From Catellatospora citrea (GTDB lineage Bacteria > Actinomycetota > Actinomycetes > Mycobacteriales > Micromonosporaceae), in NCBI RefSeq assembly GCF_003610235.1, contig NZ_RAPR01000001.1:7812001-7876000 (forward strand): 64,000 nt of DNA. Direction: 5' to 3'. Positions 17,196-25,857 of this stretch are shown here, piece by piece. Made by a program: the position numbers and the translations under genes. Within the stretch, counting starts at the first letter, position 1; every line of letters begins with the position of its first letter. The notes under the pieces were generated by a model. It saw only the letters and a list, made by a program, of their open reading frames with translations, searched no databases and was not told the origin of the DNA.

Positions 17196-17953
17196 GCGCG
17201 CACGTGCTCGGCAACACCGCGGTCATGCTCGGGCGTTCGATCCGGCACGTGACCCGCAGCATGGACACCATCATCACCGTCACGATCATGCCGATCGCGT
17301 TCATGCTGCTGTTCCGGTTCGTGTTCGGCGGCGCGATCCAGGCCGGGACCGACAACTACACCAACTACCTGATGCCCGGCATCATGCTGATGGCGATCGC
17401 CAGTGGTATCTCCTACACCGGGTTCCGGCTGTTCAACGACATGCAGAGCGGCATCTTCGAACGTTTCCACTCGATGCCGATCGCCCGGTCGTCGGTGCTG
17501 TGGGGACATGTGCTGACCTCGGTGGTGTCCAACGCCATCTCCGTGGTCGTGATCGTCGCCGTCGGCCTGGTCATGGGTTTCCGGACCTCGGCCGGGGTGC
17601 TGGACTGGCTGGCCGTCGCCGCGATCCTGGTCCTGTTCACCCTCGCCCTGACCTGGGTCGCGATGATCGCGGGACTGGCCGCGTCGTCGACGGACGGGGC
17701 CACCGCGTTCTCGTACCCGCTGATCTTCCTGCCCTTCATCAGCTCGGCGTTCGTGCCCACCGCCACCATGCCCGCCCCGGTGCGGGCGTTCGCCGAGAAC
17801 CAGCCGGTCACCTCGATCATCAACGCGATCCGGGCCCTGTTCGAACAGCAGCCCGTCGGCAACGACATCTGGATCGCCCTCGGCTGGTGCGCAGCCATCC
17901 TCGTGATCGCCTACGCATTCGCGATGCGGGTCTACCGCCGCAAAGTCTCCTGA
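17192..17953 (+). CDS. ABC-2 type exporter permease (DrrB-like)
   Basis: A 253-residue permease with six hydrophobic segments and the ABC-2 signature region F-L-P-F-I-S-S-A-F-V-P before the last helices, plus R-S-S-V-L-W-G-H in the cytoplasmic loop. It overlaps the ATPase gene by 4 bp and forms the membrane half of the same exporter. The operon ends at a strong hairpin at 17957-17997. Confidence 0.92.
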   Translation: MSAHVLGNTAVMLGRSIRHVTRSMDTIITVTIMPIAFMLLFRFVFGGAIQAGTDNYTNYLMPGIMLMAIASGISYTGFRLFNDMQSGIFERFHSMPIARSSVLWGHVLTSVVSNAISVVVIVAVGLVMGFRTSAGVLDWLAVAAILVLFTLALTWVAMIAGLAASSTDGATAFSYPLIFLPFISSAFVPTATMPAPVRAFAENQPVTSIINAIRALFEQQPVGNDIWIALGWCAAILVIAYAFAMRVYRRKVS

Positions 17954-17956
17954 CGA

Positions 17957-17997
17957 CCGGAACAGGCCGCCCGCCCCCAGCGGACGGCCTGTTCCGG
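17957..17997 (+). terminator. Hairpin terminator after the ABC exporter operon
   Basis: Perfect 13-bp stem (17957-17969 with 17985-17997, sequence CCGGAACAGGCCG) and a 15-nt loop, starting 3 bp after the permease stop. No U-tract, as usual for high-GC actinobacteria. Confidence 0.75.
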
Positions 17998-18023
17998 CGC
18001 CACCCCCATCTGGAAGGAAAGAC

Positions 18024-18818
18024 ATGACCGTCGAACGATCGGTGTGGACCGGCATGGTGCCGGTCGAGGACACCGCGCTGTACGTGACCGACACCGGCGG
18101 GCCCGGGCTGCCCGTGGTCTACCTCAACGGCGCCTACGCCGACCAGTCGCACTGGCGGCGCGTCATCGCCGACCTCGGCCCCGGCTTCCGGCACATCGCC
18201 TACGACGAACGCGCCCGCGGCAAGTCCCGGCGCTCGGCGGACTACTCGTTCGAAGCGTGCCTGCGCGACCTGGACGCCGTCCTGCGAGCCAGGGGAGTGG
18301 ACCGGGTGCTGCTGGTGGGCTGGTCCTACGGCGGCATCCTGTCCTGGCACTGGACCGACCGCAACCCCGACCGCGTCGTGGGGGCAGTGACGGTGGACGC
18401 GTTTCCCGTGGGCCTGACCGGTGCGGAAGGCCAGGAGCGGATCCGCAAGCTGTTCGGGCGGATGCGGTGGCTGTTCCCGATCGCCGCGCGGCTGGGCCTG
18501 GCCGCGCGGATGAGCGCCGACCAGCACGCCGACGTCAACATCGAACTCAACGAGATCGCCGCCGCCGGCGTGCCGGTCCTCGAACGCCTGAGCCGGCCCG
18601 TGCGGTTCGTCCTGGCCACCGGCGACAGCCTCGGCAGCAAGGACGGGGAGATGGACGAAGGCCGCAAGGTCCTCGACCCGATCATGGCCCACAACCCGAA
18701 CATCACGGTGAGCGCGAAGGTCGCCAGCAATCACAGCAAGATCCTGCGCAACGACTCGCCGGCAGTCGCCCGAGCGGTCCGCGACCTGGCCGCCGAACAC
18801 GGCCACGCGGGCAGCTGA
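18024..18818 (+). CDS. Alpha/beta hydrolase fold protein
   Basis: A 264-residue alpha/beta hydrolase. Oxyanion region Y-L-N-G-A-Y, nucleophile elbow G-W-S-Y-G-G (Ser), an acid candidate in L-A-T-G-D-S and a C-terminal His in S-N-H-S-K-I. Substrate unknown; esterase-type hydrolysis is expected. AAGGAAAG sits 4 nt before ATG 18024. Separated from the exporter by a terminator, so probably an independent unit. Confidence 0.88.
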   Translation: MTVERSVWTGMVPVEDTALYVTDTGGPGLPVVYLNGAYADQSHWRRVIADLGPGFRHIAYDERARGKSRRSADYSFEACLRDLDAVLRARGVDRVLLVGWSYGGILSWHWTDRNPDRVVGAVTVDAFPVGLTGAEGQERIRKLFGRMRWLFPIAARLGLAARMSADQHADVNIELNEIAAAGVPVLERLSRPVRFVLATGDSLGSKDGEMDEGRKVLDPIMAHNPNITVSAKVASNHSKILRNDSPAVARAVRDLAAEHGHAGS

Positions 18819-18983
18819 GCCGGCAGATCGCGATCGGCGGGCCGGGCCGCGTGTGCCCGAGGCCCGCCGCATCGGGATCTTGAAGCGTCGGATTTCCAAC
18901 CTCACGCATGACCACCGTCGTGAAGGGATGGAGGGCTGCGGCTCGCCCTGAGCGCAGGCCCGTCCATGGGGAGGAAGTCCACA

Positions 18984-21900
18984 ATGTTCAGAGGTAGACC
19001 ACGCGGCCTGCTGGCCGTGGCAGTGACCGTCGGATTGCTGGCCGTCGCGCCCGGCCCCGTCGCAGCCGACGCCACGCCGCCGCAGGCGCCGACAGCAGGC
19101 GTCGAGACGTCCCCGGTGCTGCCCGCCGGGCGGACCTACACGGTGACGCTGCTGACCGGTGACGTCGTGACAGTCCACACCGGCACAGCCCGGTGCCCGG
19201 TGGTGAGCGTGAAACCGGCCGGGATCGGCGGCGTGCAGCGCCGCAGCTGCGGGCCGGACGGGCACGTCCGGGTCATCCCGGGCCAGGTCGCCGGGCTGAT
19301 CGGCGCGACGCTGGACGAGTCGCTGTTCGACGTGACAGGCCTGATCCAGCAGGGCTACGACGACACGCGGACCAAGGACCTCCCGCTGATCGTGCGTACG
19401 GCCGGATCCGGTGCGCCGGGCGCGTCGGCGCGGTCGGCCGACCCGCTCACGGCTCGGCTGCGACGGCCCACCGCACTGCCCAGCATCGGCGCGGTCGCCG
19501 GGTGGCAGTCCAAGGCGGCGGGTCCGGAACTGCTGCGCGACCTGTCCGCGAGCAGGCCTGCCGCGCCCGCGCAGGCACGCACCGCCCCGGCGGCGGCGAA
19601 GGTGTGGCTGGACCGCCGGGTCCGGACCACCGCGGCGGCGCCCACTCCCACCGAACCCACCCTGACGACCACCGGGTTGGACGCCAACCTCCGCCAGGTC
19701 TCCGCACCGCAGGCATGGGCCGCCGGCTTCGACGGGCAGGGCAGCCGGGTCGCGGTGCTGGATACCGGGGCCGACTTCACCCACCCCGACCTGCAGGGCC
19801 GGATCGCCGAATGGGCCGACTTCAACGACCCGCCCGGCGACGGCGTCGACCGTCACGGCCACGGCACCCACGTCGCGGCGACGATCGCGGGCACCGGCGC
19901 GGCATCGGCCGGGCAGCGCCGGGGCGTCGCCCCCGGCGCCCGGCTGGTCATCGGCAAGGTGCTCGACGACGAGGGCTACGGTTCGGAGTCGGCCGTCATC
20001 GCGGGCATGCAGTGGGCCGCGTCGCGAGCCGACGTGGTCAACATGAGCCTCGGCGGCTGGGAGACCAACGACGGCGACGACCCGATGTCGCAGGCCGTCA
20101 ACGCGCTGACCGAGCAGTACGGCACGCTGTTCGTGCTCTCGGCGGGCAACGACGGCCCGTACGACGGGTACGTCTTCGCGCCGGCCGCGGCGGCCTCGGC
20201 GCTGACCGTCGGCGCGGTGGACCGCACCGACACGCTCGCCGAGTTCTCCAGCCGCGGACCGCTGCTCAGCACCTGGGCTGCCAAGCCCGAGCTGGTGGCG
20301 CCCGGGGTCGACATCGTCGCCGCGCGCGCCGCCGGCACCGGCATGGGCCGCATCGTCGACGAGCGGTACACCGCCTCCTCGGGCACGTCGATGGCGGCGC
20401 CACATGTCGCGGGAGCGGCGGCCCTGCTGGTGCAGCGGCACCCGGACTGGAACGCCGCCCAGCTCAAGGCCGCACTGGTCGGGGCAGCCGATCCGCTGCC
20501 CGGCGCGGACGCGTACGCGGTGGGCAGCGGACGGCTGAACGCCGCACGGGCGCTGCACGGCGTCGTCAGCGGGCAGGGCCTGGTGAACCTGGGCACCCTC
20601 GCCTACCCGCAGACCGGCGCCACCACGACGGGCCTGTCGTGGACGAACACCGGCACGGGTCCCGCCGCGGTCGTGTTCACCGCCGCGGTGACCGACCGGC
20701 ACGGCGTGGCGGCCGCGCCCGGTGTGGCGACACTGTCGCCGCGCTCGGCGGTCATCGCCGCGGGCGCGACGGCCGAGCAGGCGCTGCGCGTGGACCAGTC
20801 CCGGCTGGCGGGCGCGCCGGGCCTGTACACGGCCGTGGTCACCGCCCGTACGGTCGGCGGCGGGTTCGTGGCGAGCACCACCGTCGTGTTCCACGTCGAG
20901 CCGCCGAGCCACGAGCTGACGGTCGGCGGGACGGCACTGCCGGACACCGCCGCCGCCGACGACCCGTACCTGTTCGTGCAGATCGCCAACCTCGACGACG
21001 TGGCGCTGTTCTCGCGGTACGTGGCGTTCGCGCCGGGCGAGACCCGGACGTTCCGGGTGCCCGCCGGCCGGTACAGCGTGATGGGCCAGCTCATGGAGTT
21101 CGGCGACCGGCAGCGGATGGCGCTGGGCGGCGATCCGGACGTCACGGTCGGGTCCGACACGACCGTGCTGGTGGACGCGGCGCACGCGACCCCGGTCTCG
21201 GCGACGGTGCAGGGCGTGGCGACGCAGGCGAGTTCCGTGGGCATCCTCTACGTGCAGACCCCGCGGCACGGCCCGAGCTGGACCGACTTCGCCTTCGCGT
21301 GGGGCGAGACGGCCCGTGCCGAGAGCGTGTACGCCGTGCCGGTCGCCGACGCCGGGATCGGCTCGTTCCAGGCGTACAGCGTCTTCGGGCTGCACGCCCC
21401 GGGCGAGCCCGAGCGCAGCCCGTTCCTGTACGACCTGATCGAGCCGCTGGCCGGCGGCATCCCGCAGGACCTGTCCCACGAGGTCACCGCGGCGGAGCGG
21501 GCCGGCCTGGCCCGCATCGACCAGCGCTTCCACCGGCTGGACATGGCCGGTGGCGGCACCGGCCACAAGCGGTACGGGTTCAGCCCGGAGGGCTTCTTCC
21601 TGGCCGAGAACTCCATCACCGGCGTCGGCGGCGACCGCGCCGACTACATCTCCTCCGGCTTCGCCTGGCTCGACGAGGCGTTCTACGACACCCTCGGCGA
21701 CTCCGGCGTGGTCACCCAGGAGTCGCTGCGCCGCTACGCCCCGGGCAGCAAGCAGCAGAAGGTGTGGGTGCGCCAGCCGCTGCGGCCCGACTGGTACGAC
21801 GACCCGACGCCGTCGACCAGCGGCTGCGTGCCGACGCCGCCCAGCCGCACCCGCGGCAGCCTGCACATCGAGCTGGTGGACCTGGCCGACCAGCACCAGC

Positions 21901-22463
21901 GCTTCGACTGCCTGGGGTGGGGCGACGCCTGGTCGTACGAGACCGTCCGGTCACTGACCCTGCACCGCGACGGTGTGCTGGTCGGCACGGTGCCCGAGTC
22001 GTTCGGCGACTTCGCGATCGGGGCGGCCGCGGCCGACTACCGGCTCACCTATGACCTGGACGCCGCCACGATGCTGCCGGTGTCGACGAAGGTCAGCACC
22101 GCGTGGACGTTCCGTTCGGCGGCGCCGGCGGGCACGGGCAGCGCACCGCTGCCGCTGCTGTCGGTCGACTACGCGCTGCCGCTGGACACGGCCAACCGGC
22201 CCGCTGGCGGGACGGCCGGTTTCACGGTGCGCCAGGCGCACGGGGTCGCGGCGCAGCGGGTGACCGCGTTCCGGCTGTGGACCTCCACCGACGGCGGGAG
22301 CACCTGGACGCCCGTGCCGGTGCGCAGCGGCACCGACGGGACGTACCGGGCGCAGCTGCCCGACGCCGCGGCCGGGCAGGCGGTGTCGCTGCGGGTGAAG
22401 GTCGACGCCTCCGCCGGCAGCGGTTTCGAGCAGACCGTCATCGACGCCTACCGGAACTCCTGA
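18984..22463 (+). CDS. Secreted subtilisin-like (S8) serine protease, large
   Basis: A 1159-residue exported protease. The N-terminus has an Arg-rich start, a hydrophobic core and an A-A-D-A cleavage-like site. The peptidase S8 domain carries Asp260 (V-L-D-T-G), His293 (G-H-G-T-H-V-A) and Ser469 (G-T-S-M-A-A-P-H-V-A-G). About 600 further residues of beta-rich, Gly/Thr/Val-rich sequence form accessory domains. It degrades extracellular protein. GGGGAGGAAG precedes ATG 18984 by 6 nt, so this start is preferred over 18966. A huge antisense frame across it is a shadow. Confidence 0.93.
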   Translation: MFRGRPRGLLAVAVTVGLLAVAPGPVAADATPPQAPTAGVETSPVLPAGRTYTVTLLTGDVVTVHTGTARCPVVSVKPAGIGGVQRRSCGPDGHVRVIPGQVAGLIGATLDESLFDVTGLIQQGYDDTRTKDLPLIVRTAGSGAPGASARSADPLTARLRRPTALPSIGAVAGWQSKAAGPELLRDLSASRPAAPAQARTAPAAAKVWLDRRVRTTAAAPTPTEPTLTTTGLDANLRQVSAPQAWAAGFDGQGSRVAVLDTGADFTHPDLQGRIAEWADFNDPPGDGVDRHGHGTHVAATIAGTGAASAGQRRGVAPGARLVIGKVLDDEGYGSESAVIAGMQWAASRADVVNMSLGGWETNDGDDPMSQAVNALTEQYGTLFVLSAGNDGPYDGYVFAPAAAASALTVGAVDRTDTLAEFSSRGPLLSTWAAKPELVAPGVDIVAARAAGTGMGRIVDERYTASSGTSMAAPHVAGAAALLVQRHPDWNAAQLKAALVGAADPLPGADAYAVGSGRLNAARALHGVVSGQGLVNLGTLAYPQTGATTTGLSWTNTGTGPAAVVFTAAVTDRHGVAAAPGVATLSPRSAVIAAGATAEQALRVDQSRLAGAPGLYTAVVTARTVGGGFVASTTVVFHVEPPSHELTVGGTALPDTAAADDPYLFVQIANLDDVALFSRYVAFAPGETRTFRVPAGRYSVMGQLMEFGDRQRMALGGDPDVTVGSDTTVLVDAAHATPVSATVQGVATQASSVGILYVQTPRHGPSWTDFAFAWGETARAESVYAVPVADAGIGSFQAYSVFGLHAPGEPERSPFLYDLIEPLAGGIPQDLSHEVTAAERAGLARIDQRFHRLDMAGGGTGHKRYGFSPEGFFLAENSITGVGGDRADYISSGFAWLDEAFYDTLGDSGVVTQESLRRYAPGSKQQKVWVRQPLRPDWYDDPTPSTSGCVPTPPSRTRGSLHIELVDLADQHQRFDCLGWGDAWSYETVRSLTLHRDGVLVGTVPESFGDFAIGAAAADYRLTYDLDAATMLPVSTKVSTAWTFRSAAPAGTGSAPLPLLSVDYALPLDTANRPAGGTAGFTVRQAHGVAAQRVTAFRLWTSTDGGSTWTPVPVRSGTDGTYRAQLPDAAAGQAVSLRVKVDASAGSGFEQTVIDAYRNS

Positions 22464-22474
22464 CCCGGAGCCCA

Positions 22475-22508
22475 GGGCCGGTCACACCGACGTCGGTGTG
22501 ACCGGCCC
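22475..22508. terminator. 34-bp perfect palindrome, bidirectional terminator
   Basis: GGGCCGGTCACACCGAC is followed immediately by its exact reverse complement. It lies between the convergent subtilisin gene (stop 22463) and the anti-sigma-like gene (stop 22537), so it can terminate both. Confidence 0.75.
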
Positions 22509-22536
22509 CTTCCTTGCCGTCCGCCCGCGGCCGGGC

Positions 22537-23280
22537 TCAGCCGACCGTGCCCTGAGCCGTCCCGCGGTCGATGAAGGTCAGCGGGGTGCCCTGTCCGGGC
22601 GCGACGGCGGACACGCCGCCGGCACTGATCTTCAGCGCCCGGCCGTCGACCACCACCTCGTAAGGTGCGGCCTGGCCACGCAGGACGACGCGCTGGTCGT
22701 CACGAGAGGCGTCACATGCCTTGACGGCGAACCGCTCGCCATCCGAGGTCACACAGCCGGGCTCGCCGAACGACGCGGCCACGCCGGTCTTGAGCAGGTA
22801 CTCCTTCGCGCCGGGGGACATCGGAACGAGCGCGAACCAGGCCCGTTCCGTCGCGGCGTCCTCGCCCACCGCAGAGATGGACTCGTCGGGCAGGGCGGAC
22901 AGCAGCGGGTAGCCGCTGGTGGTGGTCGCCTGCAACCACACCGCCCGGTCGTGGGCCGGTATGCCGGTGCCGGGCACCGCCGACGGGTCGACCTTAGGCG
23001 TGACCGAGGGGGCCGCCGACGCGGACGGGGGTCGAGTCTCCGTCCCCACCGGCACGTCCTTGGTGCCGAGGCCACCCTGCGTCGTGAACACCCCGACGAA
23101 CACCGCGACCACGGCCAGGCCGCCGGCGACCGACGCGAGCCGGGTATGGCGACGTCGCTGCTCGCCCCGGCGGCGGACCTGATCGGTGGGGGCCAGCCGG
23201 CCGATCCGGGCACCGTGGTCGGCGAGCGCGGCCAGGTGCTGTCCCACCAGCGACTCGTCCTCGCCGCGCTGCTCAGCCAT
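22537..23280 (-). CDS. Probable membrane anti-sigma factor with sensor ectodomain
   Basis: A 247-residue single-pass protein: a ~45-residue cytoplasmic part rich in His/Arg, a hydrophobic helix (~48-66) and a Ser/Pro/Thr linker leading to an outer domain. It overlaps the sigma gene by 8 bp (ATGGCTGA), so the two are translationally coupled; this and the topology suggest it inhibits that sigma factor. The outer domain (F-A-L-V-P-M-S-P-G-A-K-E-Y-L-L, G-E-P-G-C, C-D-A-S, Q-R-V) matches the lipoprotein at 23820. No canonical zinc anti-sigma motif (HxxxCxxC) was seen. Confidence 0.75.
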   Translation of the reverse strand: MAEQRGEDESLVGQHLAALADHGARIGRLAPTDQVRRRGEQRRRHTRLASVAGGLAVVAVFVGVFTTQGGLGTKDVPVGTETRPPSASAAPSVTPKVDPSAVPGTGIPAHDRAVWLQATTTSGYPLLSALPDESISAVGEDAATERAWFALVPMSPGAKEYLLKTGVAASFGEPGCVTSDGERFAVKACDASRDDQRVVLRGQAAPYEVVVDGRALKISAGGVSAVAPGQGTPLTFIDRGTAQGTVG

Positions 23281-23806
23281 TAGTGGACTCCGTTCTCGCG
23301 GTCGGCTGGTGCGGGATGTGGGCCGGGTCGGGCAGGTCGCCGAGCCAGCCGGCCAGCGCCCGCCGCCCGCGCAGCAACCTGGCCTTGATCGTGCCCTGGG
23401 GCGCCCCGACCTCGGCGGCGACCTCGGCGACGCTCAGCCCGACCAGGTGGTGCAGCACGATCGCCCGGCGCTGCTCGGCAGGGATCTGGCGCAGCGCGTG
23501 GACCAGCGCGACATGGTCCGGCCCGAGCCCGGCCAGTTCCTGGTCGGGGGTGGCCCGGTGGTGGGCGCGCATCCGGTTGACCGCCTTGCGCCAGGTGCTG
23601 ATCGCGATCCGCGACGCCGTACGCCGCACCCACGCCTCGGGGCTGTCGCACTCACGCACCTGCCGCCAGCGCTGCCAGGCCCGCGCGTACGCCTCGGCCA
23701 CCGCGTCCTCGGCCTCGGCCCGGCTGCCGGTCATGGTCCACAACTGGCCCAGCACCCGCCACGACGTGTCGGCGTAGAAGGCGTCGAACTCCTCGACGTC
23801 GGACAT
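23273..23806 (-). CDS. SigE-type ECF RNA polymerase sigma factor
   Basis: A 177-residue ECF sigma factor. Region 2: F-D-A-F-Y-A-D-T-S-W-R-V-L-G and A-E-D-A-V-A-E-A-Y-A-R-A-W. Region 4: L-P-A-E-Q-R-R-A-I-V-L-H-H-L and the helix-turn-helix S-V-A-E-V-A-A-E-V-G-A-P-Q-G-T-I-K-A-R. Start: GTG, GTG and ATG stand in a row (23812, 23809, 23806); ATG 23806 with upstream GGCGGGG is preferred. It directs transcription of a small regulon, probably including this operon, when released from the anti-sigma-like partner that overlaps its stop. Confidence 0.93.
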   Translation of the reverse strand: MSDVEEFDAFYADTSWRVLGQLWTMTGSRAEAEDAVAEAYARAWQRWRQVRECDSPEAWVRRTASRIAISTWRKAVNRMRAHHRATPDQELAGLGPDHVALVHALRQIPAEQRRAIVLHHLVGLSVAEVAAEVGAPQGTIKARLLRGRRALAGWLGDLPDPAHIPHQPTARTESTNG

Positions 23807-23819
23807 CACCACCCCGCCG

Positions 23820-24500
23820 TCACGGCCTCGGTCCGGCAGTCCCCGCGGGGACGAACCGGAAGCGCGTCCCGGCCGGTGCGCCGCCCTGCTTCTTCAGCGA
23901 CACCTTGCCATCCTTACTGACCTCCACCTGGTAACCCCCGATGACCAGGTCGAACGTAGCCGCCCCCGAGGCGTCCTTGCCACGTGCGACGACCGTCACC
24001 CGCTGCGTCGAGGCGGCCGCGTCGCACGGCACGGTGTGCAGCACCCCGGCCTTGATCCCGGCGCACCACGGCTCTCCGCCCACCCGCAGCTGGGCGGTCA
24101 TGAGCAGGTAGGTCTTCGCGCCCGGCGACAGCGGCACCAGCATGAACCGCTCGCGGTCGCCGGTGTCCGCACCGCCGGGGTAGGTGCCGATCCGCCCGCT
24201 CGCGGTCACGGTCAGCACCGGGTCTTCGATCCGGTCGACGGCCTGCAGCAGGAAGGCCTGGTCGGGCCGGGGAACGACCGGGCTGCCACCTGTCGCGGCC
24301 GCCGACGGCGTGGGGCTGCTCGGCGCGCTCGGCGACACCACGGGCGAGGGCGTGGGCGACGTCAGCGCAGCGGTCTGGGACGCGGGCTGCAGCCCACCCG
24401 CGGCGTTCTGCCCCGGCGGAGTCGCGCACCCGCCGGCTCCCGCCAGCACGACGACGCCCAACGCGCATCGCGCGATCCACCGAGCCCTCGTGTTTTCCAT
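23820..24500 (-). CDS. Lipoprotein sharing the anti-sigma ectodomain
   Basis: A 226-residue protein with a lipoprotein-type N-terminus (M-E-N-T-R-A-R-W..., hydrophobic core, then A-G-A-G-G-C as a weak lipobox) and a long Pro/Ser/Thr linker. The rest resembles the outer domain of the product of 22537-23280: F-M-L-V-P-L-S-P-G-A-K-T-Y-L-L, G-E-P-W-C, V-P-C-D-A-A, Q-R-V. GGAAGGAA precedes ATG 24500. It is 13 bp upstream of the sigma gene on the same strand, so the three genes form one operon. It may bind the same signal as the anti-sigma factor. Confidence 0.8.
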   Translation of the reverse strand: MENTRARWIARCALGVVVLAGAGGCATPPGQNAAGGLQPASQTAALTSPTPSPVVSPSAPSSPTPSAAATGGSPVVPRPDQAFLLQAVDRIEDPVLTVTASGRIGTYPGGADTGDRERFMLVPLSPGAKTYLLMTAQLRVGGEPWCAGIKAGVLHTVPCDAAASTQRVTVVARGKDASGAATFDLVIGGYQVEVSKDGKVSLKKQGGAPAGTRFRFVPAGTAGPRP

Positions 24501-24780
24501 GTCTGTTCCTTCCGCCGTCGACGTGCTCCGTCCGGAGCGCACCAATGACGTCCGACCCCACCGTTCGGACGCATCCGACCGAAGATTTGCCACACGCGTC
24601 ACACCGCCGCCGCCGCACCTGCCCGGCGGAGCCACATTCAGGGCACGACGAAGTGCAGGAGCGCCCGGCGCGAGACGGATATTCCCGCTGGCCAGGCCAG
24701 TGGGGATCCGGTGGGCTCAGCGCGCCACGCCAGGTACGTGCAGTTTCGCCCGAATGCGCGGTCCGCACCCACAGCGTCGG

Positions 24781-25716
24781 TCAGGTCAGGCGCAGCGGGG
24801 CGATCCGCACACCGGCCGGCCCGGCCGTGGCGATCAGCTGCTCGCCGTCCACGGTCAGCACCACGGGGCTGAACCCGGGCGCGGGCTCGTCCAGCAGTTC
24901 CCCGGTGAGCGCATCCCAGCGGCGTACCACGTCGTCGGCACCGACCCCGGAGGTGAGCAGCTGGGGCCTGCCCTCGACGAGCAGCGGCAACACGGTCGCG
25001 TGATCCTGGTGGGCCTTGATCGGCTCGCCCACGGCCTCGCCGGTCAGCGGATCCCAGCGGCGCACCGTACCGCGGTAGTCGCCGGACACGAACAGGGTCC
25101 GCCCGTCGGGCAGGGCGACGGAGCCCATCCAGTGCACGGTGCAGTCATGGCCCACCAGCGGTGCGCCGATCTCGGCACCGGTCACCGGGTCCCAGCGATG
25201 GATGGCGTGCGACCAGCCCGTCGCCGTCACGAGCGGGCCGCGGCCGGGCAGGTCGACCACGGCCACCGCGACGATGTGGTCGTCGTGGCCGCCCAGATCG
25301 GGCAGCGGCCGACGGGTCGCCGCGTCCCACCGGCGGATGGCGAACGGGCCGAGAAACCCTGCTCCGAACAGCGTGTGCGTGCCGTCGGGCATACGGGCGG
25401 TGGCCAGCCCCACGACCTGGTCCGACGCGTGCTCGTCGACCTCAAGGCATTCCCCGGTGACGGTGTCATGCCACCACACACCGTTTTCGGTGGCTACGGC
25501 CAGCACGGGAGCACACCCGTCGGGGTGGCACACCAGGAAGTCGGACGTGCCCGGCCACCCGGCGTCGAAGACGGTGACCTGCTCGCCGGTGGCCGGGTCC
25601 CAGGCACGCACCGCGTCCGGACCGCCCGCGAGCAGCCGTACGCCACCGTCCGGGCCGCGGAAATCGCGCAGCACCCACGCCATGCCCGGATGGGGCAGCA
25701 CCCGCTCCTGGAACAT
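24781..25716 (-). CDS. WD40-like beta-propeller protein
   Basis: A 311-residue protein built from at least six ~45-residue repeats ending in R-W-D-x-x-T-G-x-x or A-W-D-P-A-T-G (for example R-R-W-D-P-L-T-G-E-A-V-G, H-R-W-D-P-V-T-G), the blade signature of WD40-type propellers. It has no signal peptide, so a cytoplasmic scaffold or regulatory binding role is likely; partner unknown. ATG 25716 has GGGAGG just upstream. It is divergent from the HPF1-like gene 141 bp away. Confidence 0.85.
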   Translation of the reverse strand: MFQERVLPHPGMAWVLRDFRGPDGGVRLLAGGPDAVRAWDPATGEQVTVFDAGWPGTSDFLVCHPDGCAPVLAVATENGVWWHDTVTGECLEVDEHASDQVVGLATARMPDGTHTLFGAGFLGPFAIRRWDAATRRPLPDLGGHDDHIVAVAVVDLPGRGPLVTATGWSHAIHRWDPVTGAEIGAPLVGHDCTVHWMGSVALPDGRTLFVSGDYRGTVRRWDPLTGEAVGEPIKAHQDHATVLPLLVEGRPQLLTSGVGADDVVRRWDALTGELLDEPAPGFSPVVLTVDGEQLIATAGPAGVRIAPLRLT

Positions 25717-25857
25717 CGCCCTCCCGCCGCTCGGCTGTCGCCGCACCATACCGGTCACCGCCGGAACTCCGCTGGCTGCCGTCCCATGCTCGCCTGCCCG
25801 GCGCGTAGCGCGTGGCATGGTGGTGGGTCGAGTGGATCAGCGAAGGAGAGCAGGCGC

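Noticed and set aside
17820..21896. A 1358-codon minus-strand open frame across the subtilisin gene
   Set aside because: Typical high-GC antisense shadow: low-complexity Arg/Gly/Val/His composition, no domains, while the plus strand encodes a clear S8 protease with triad.
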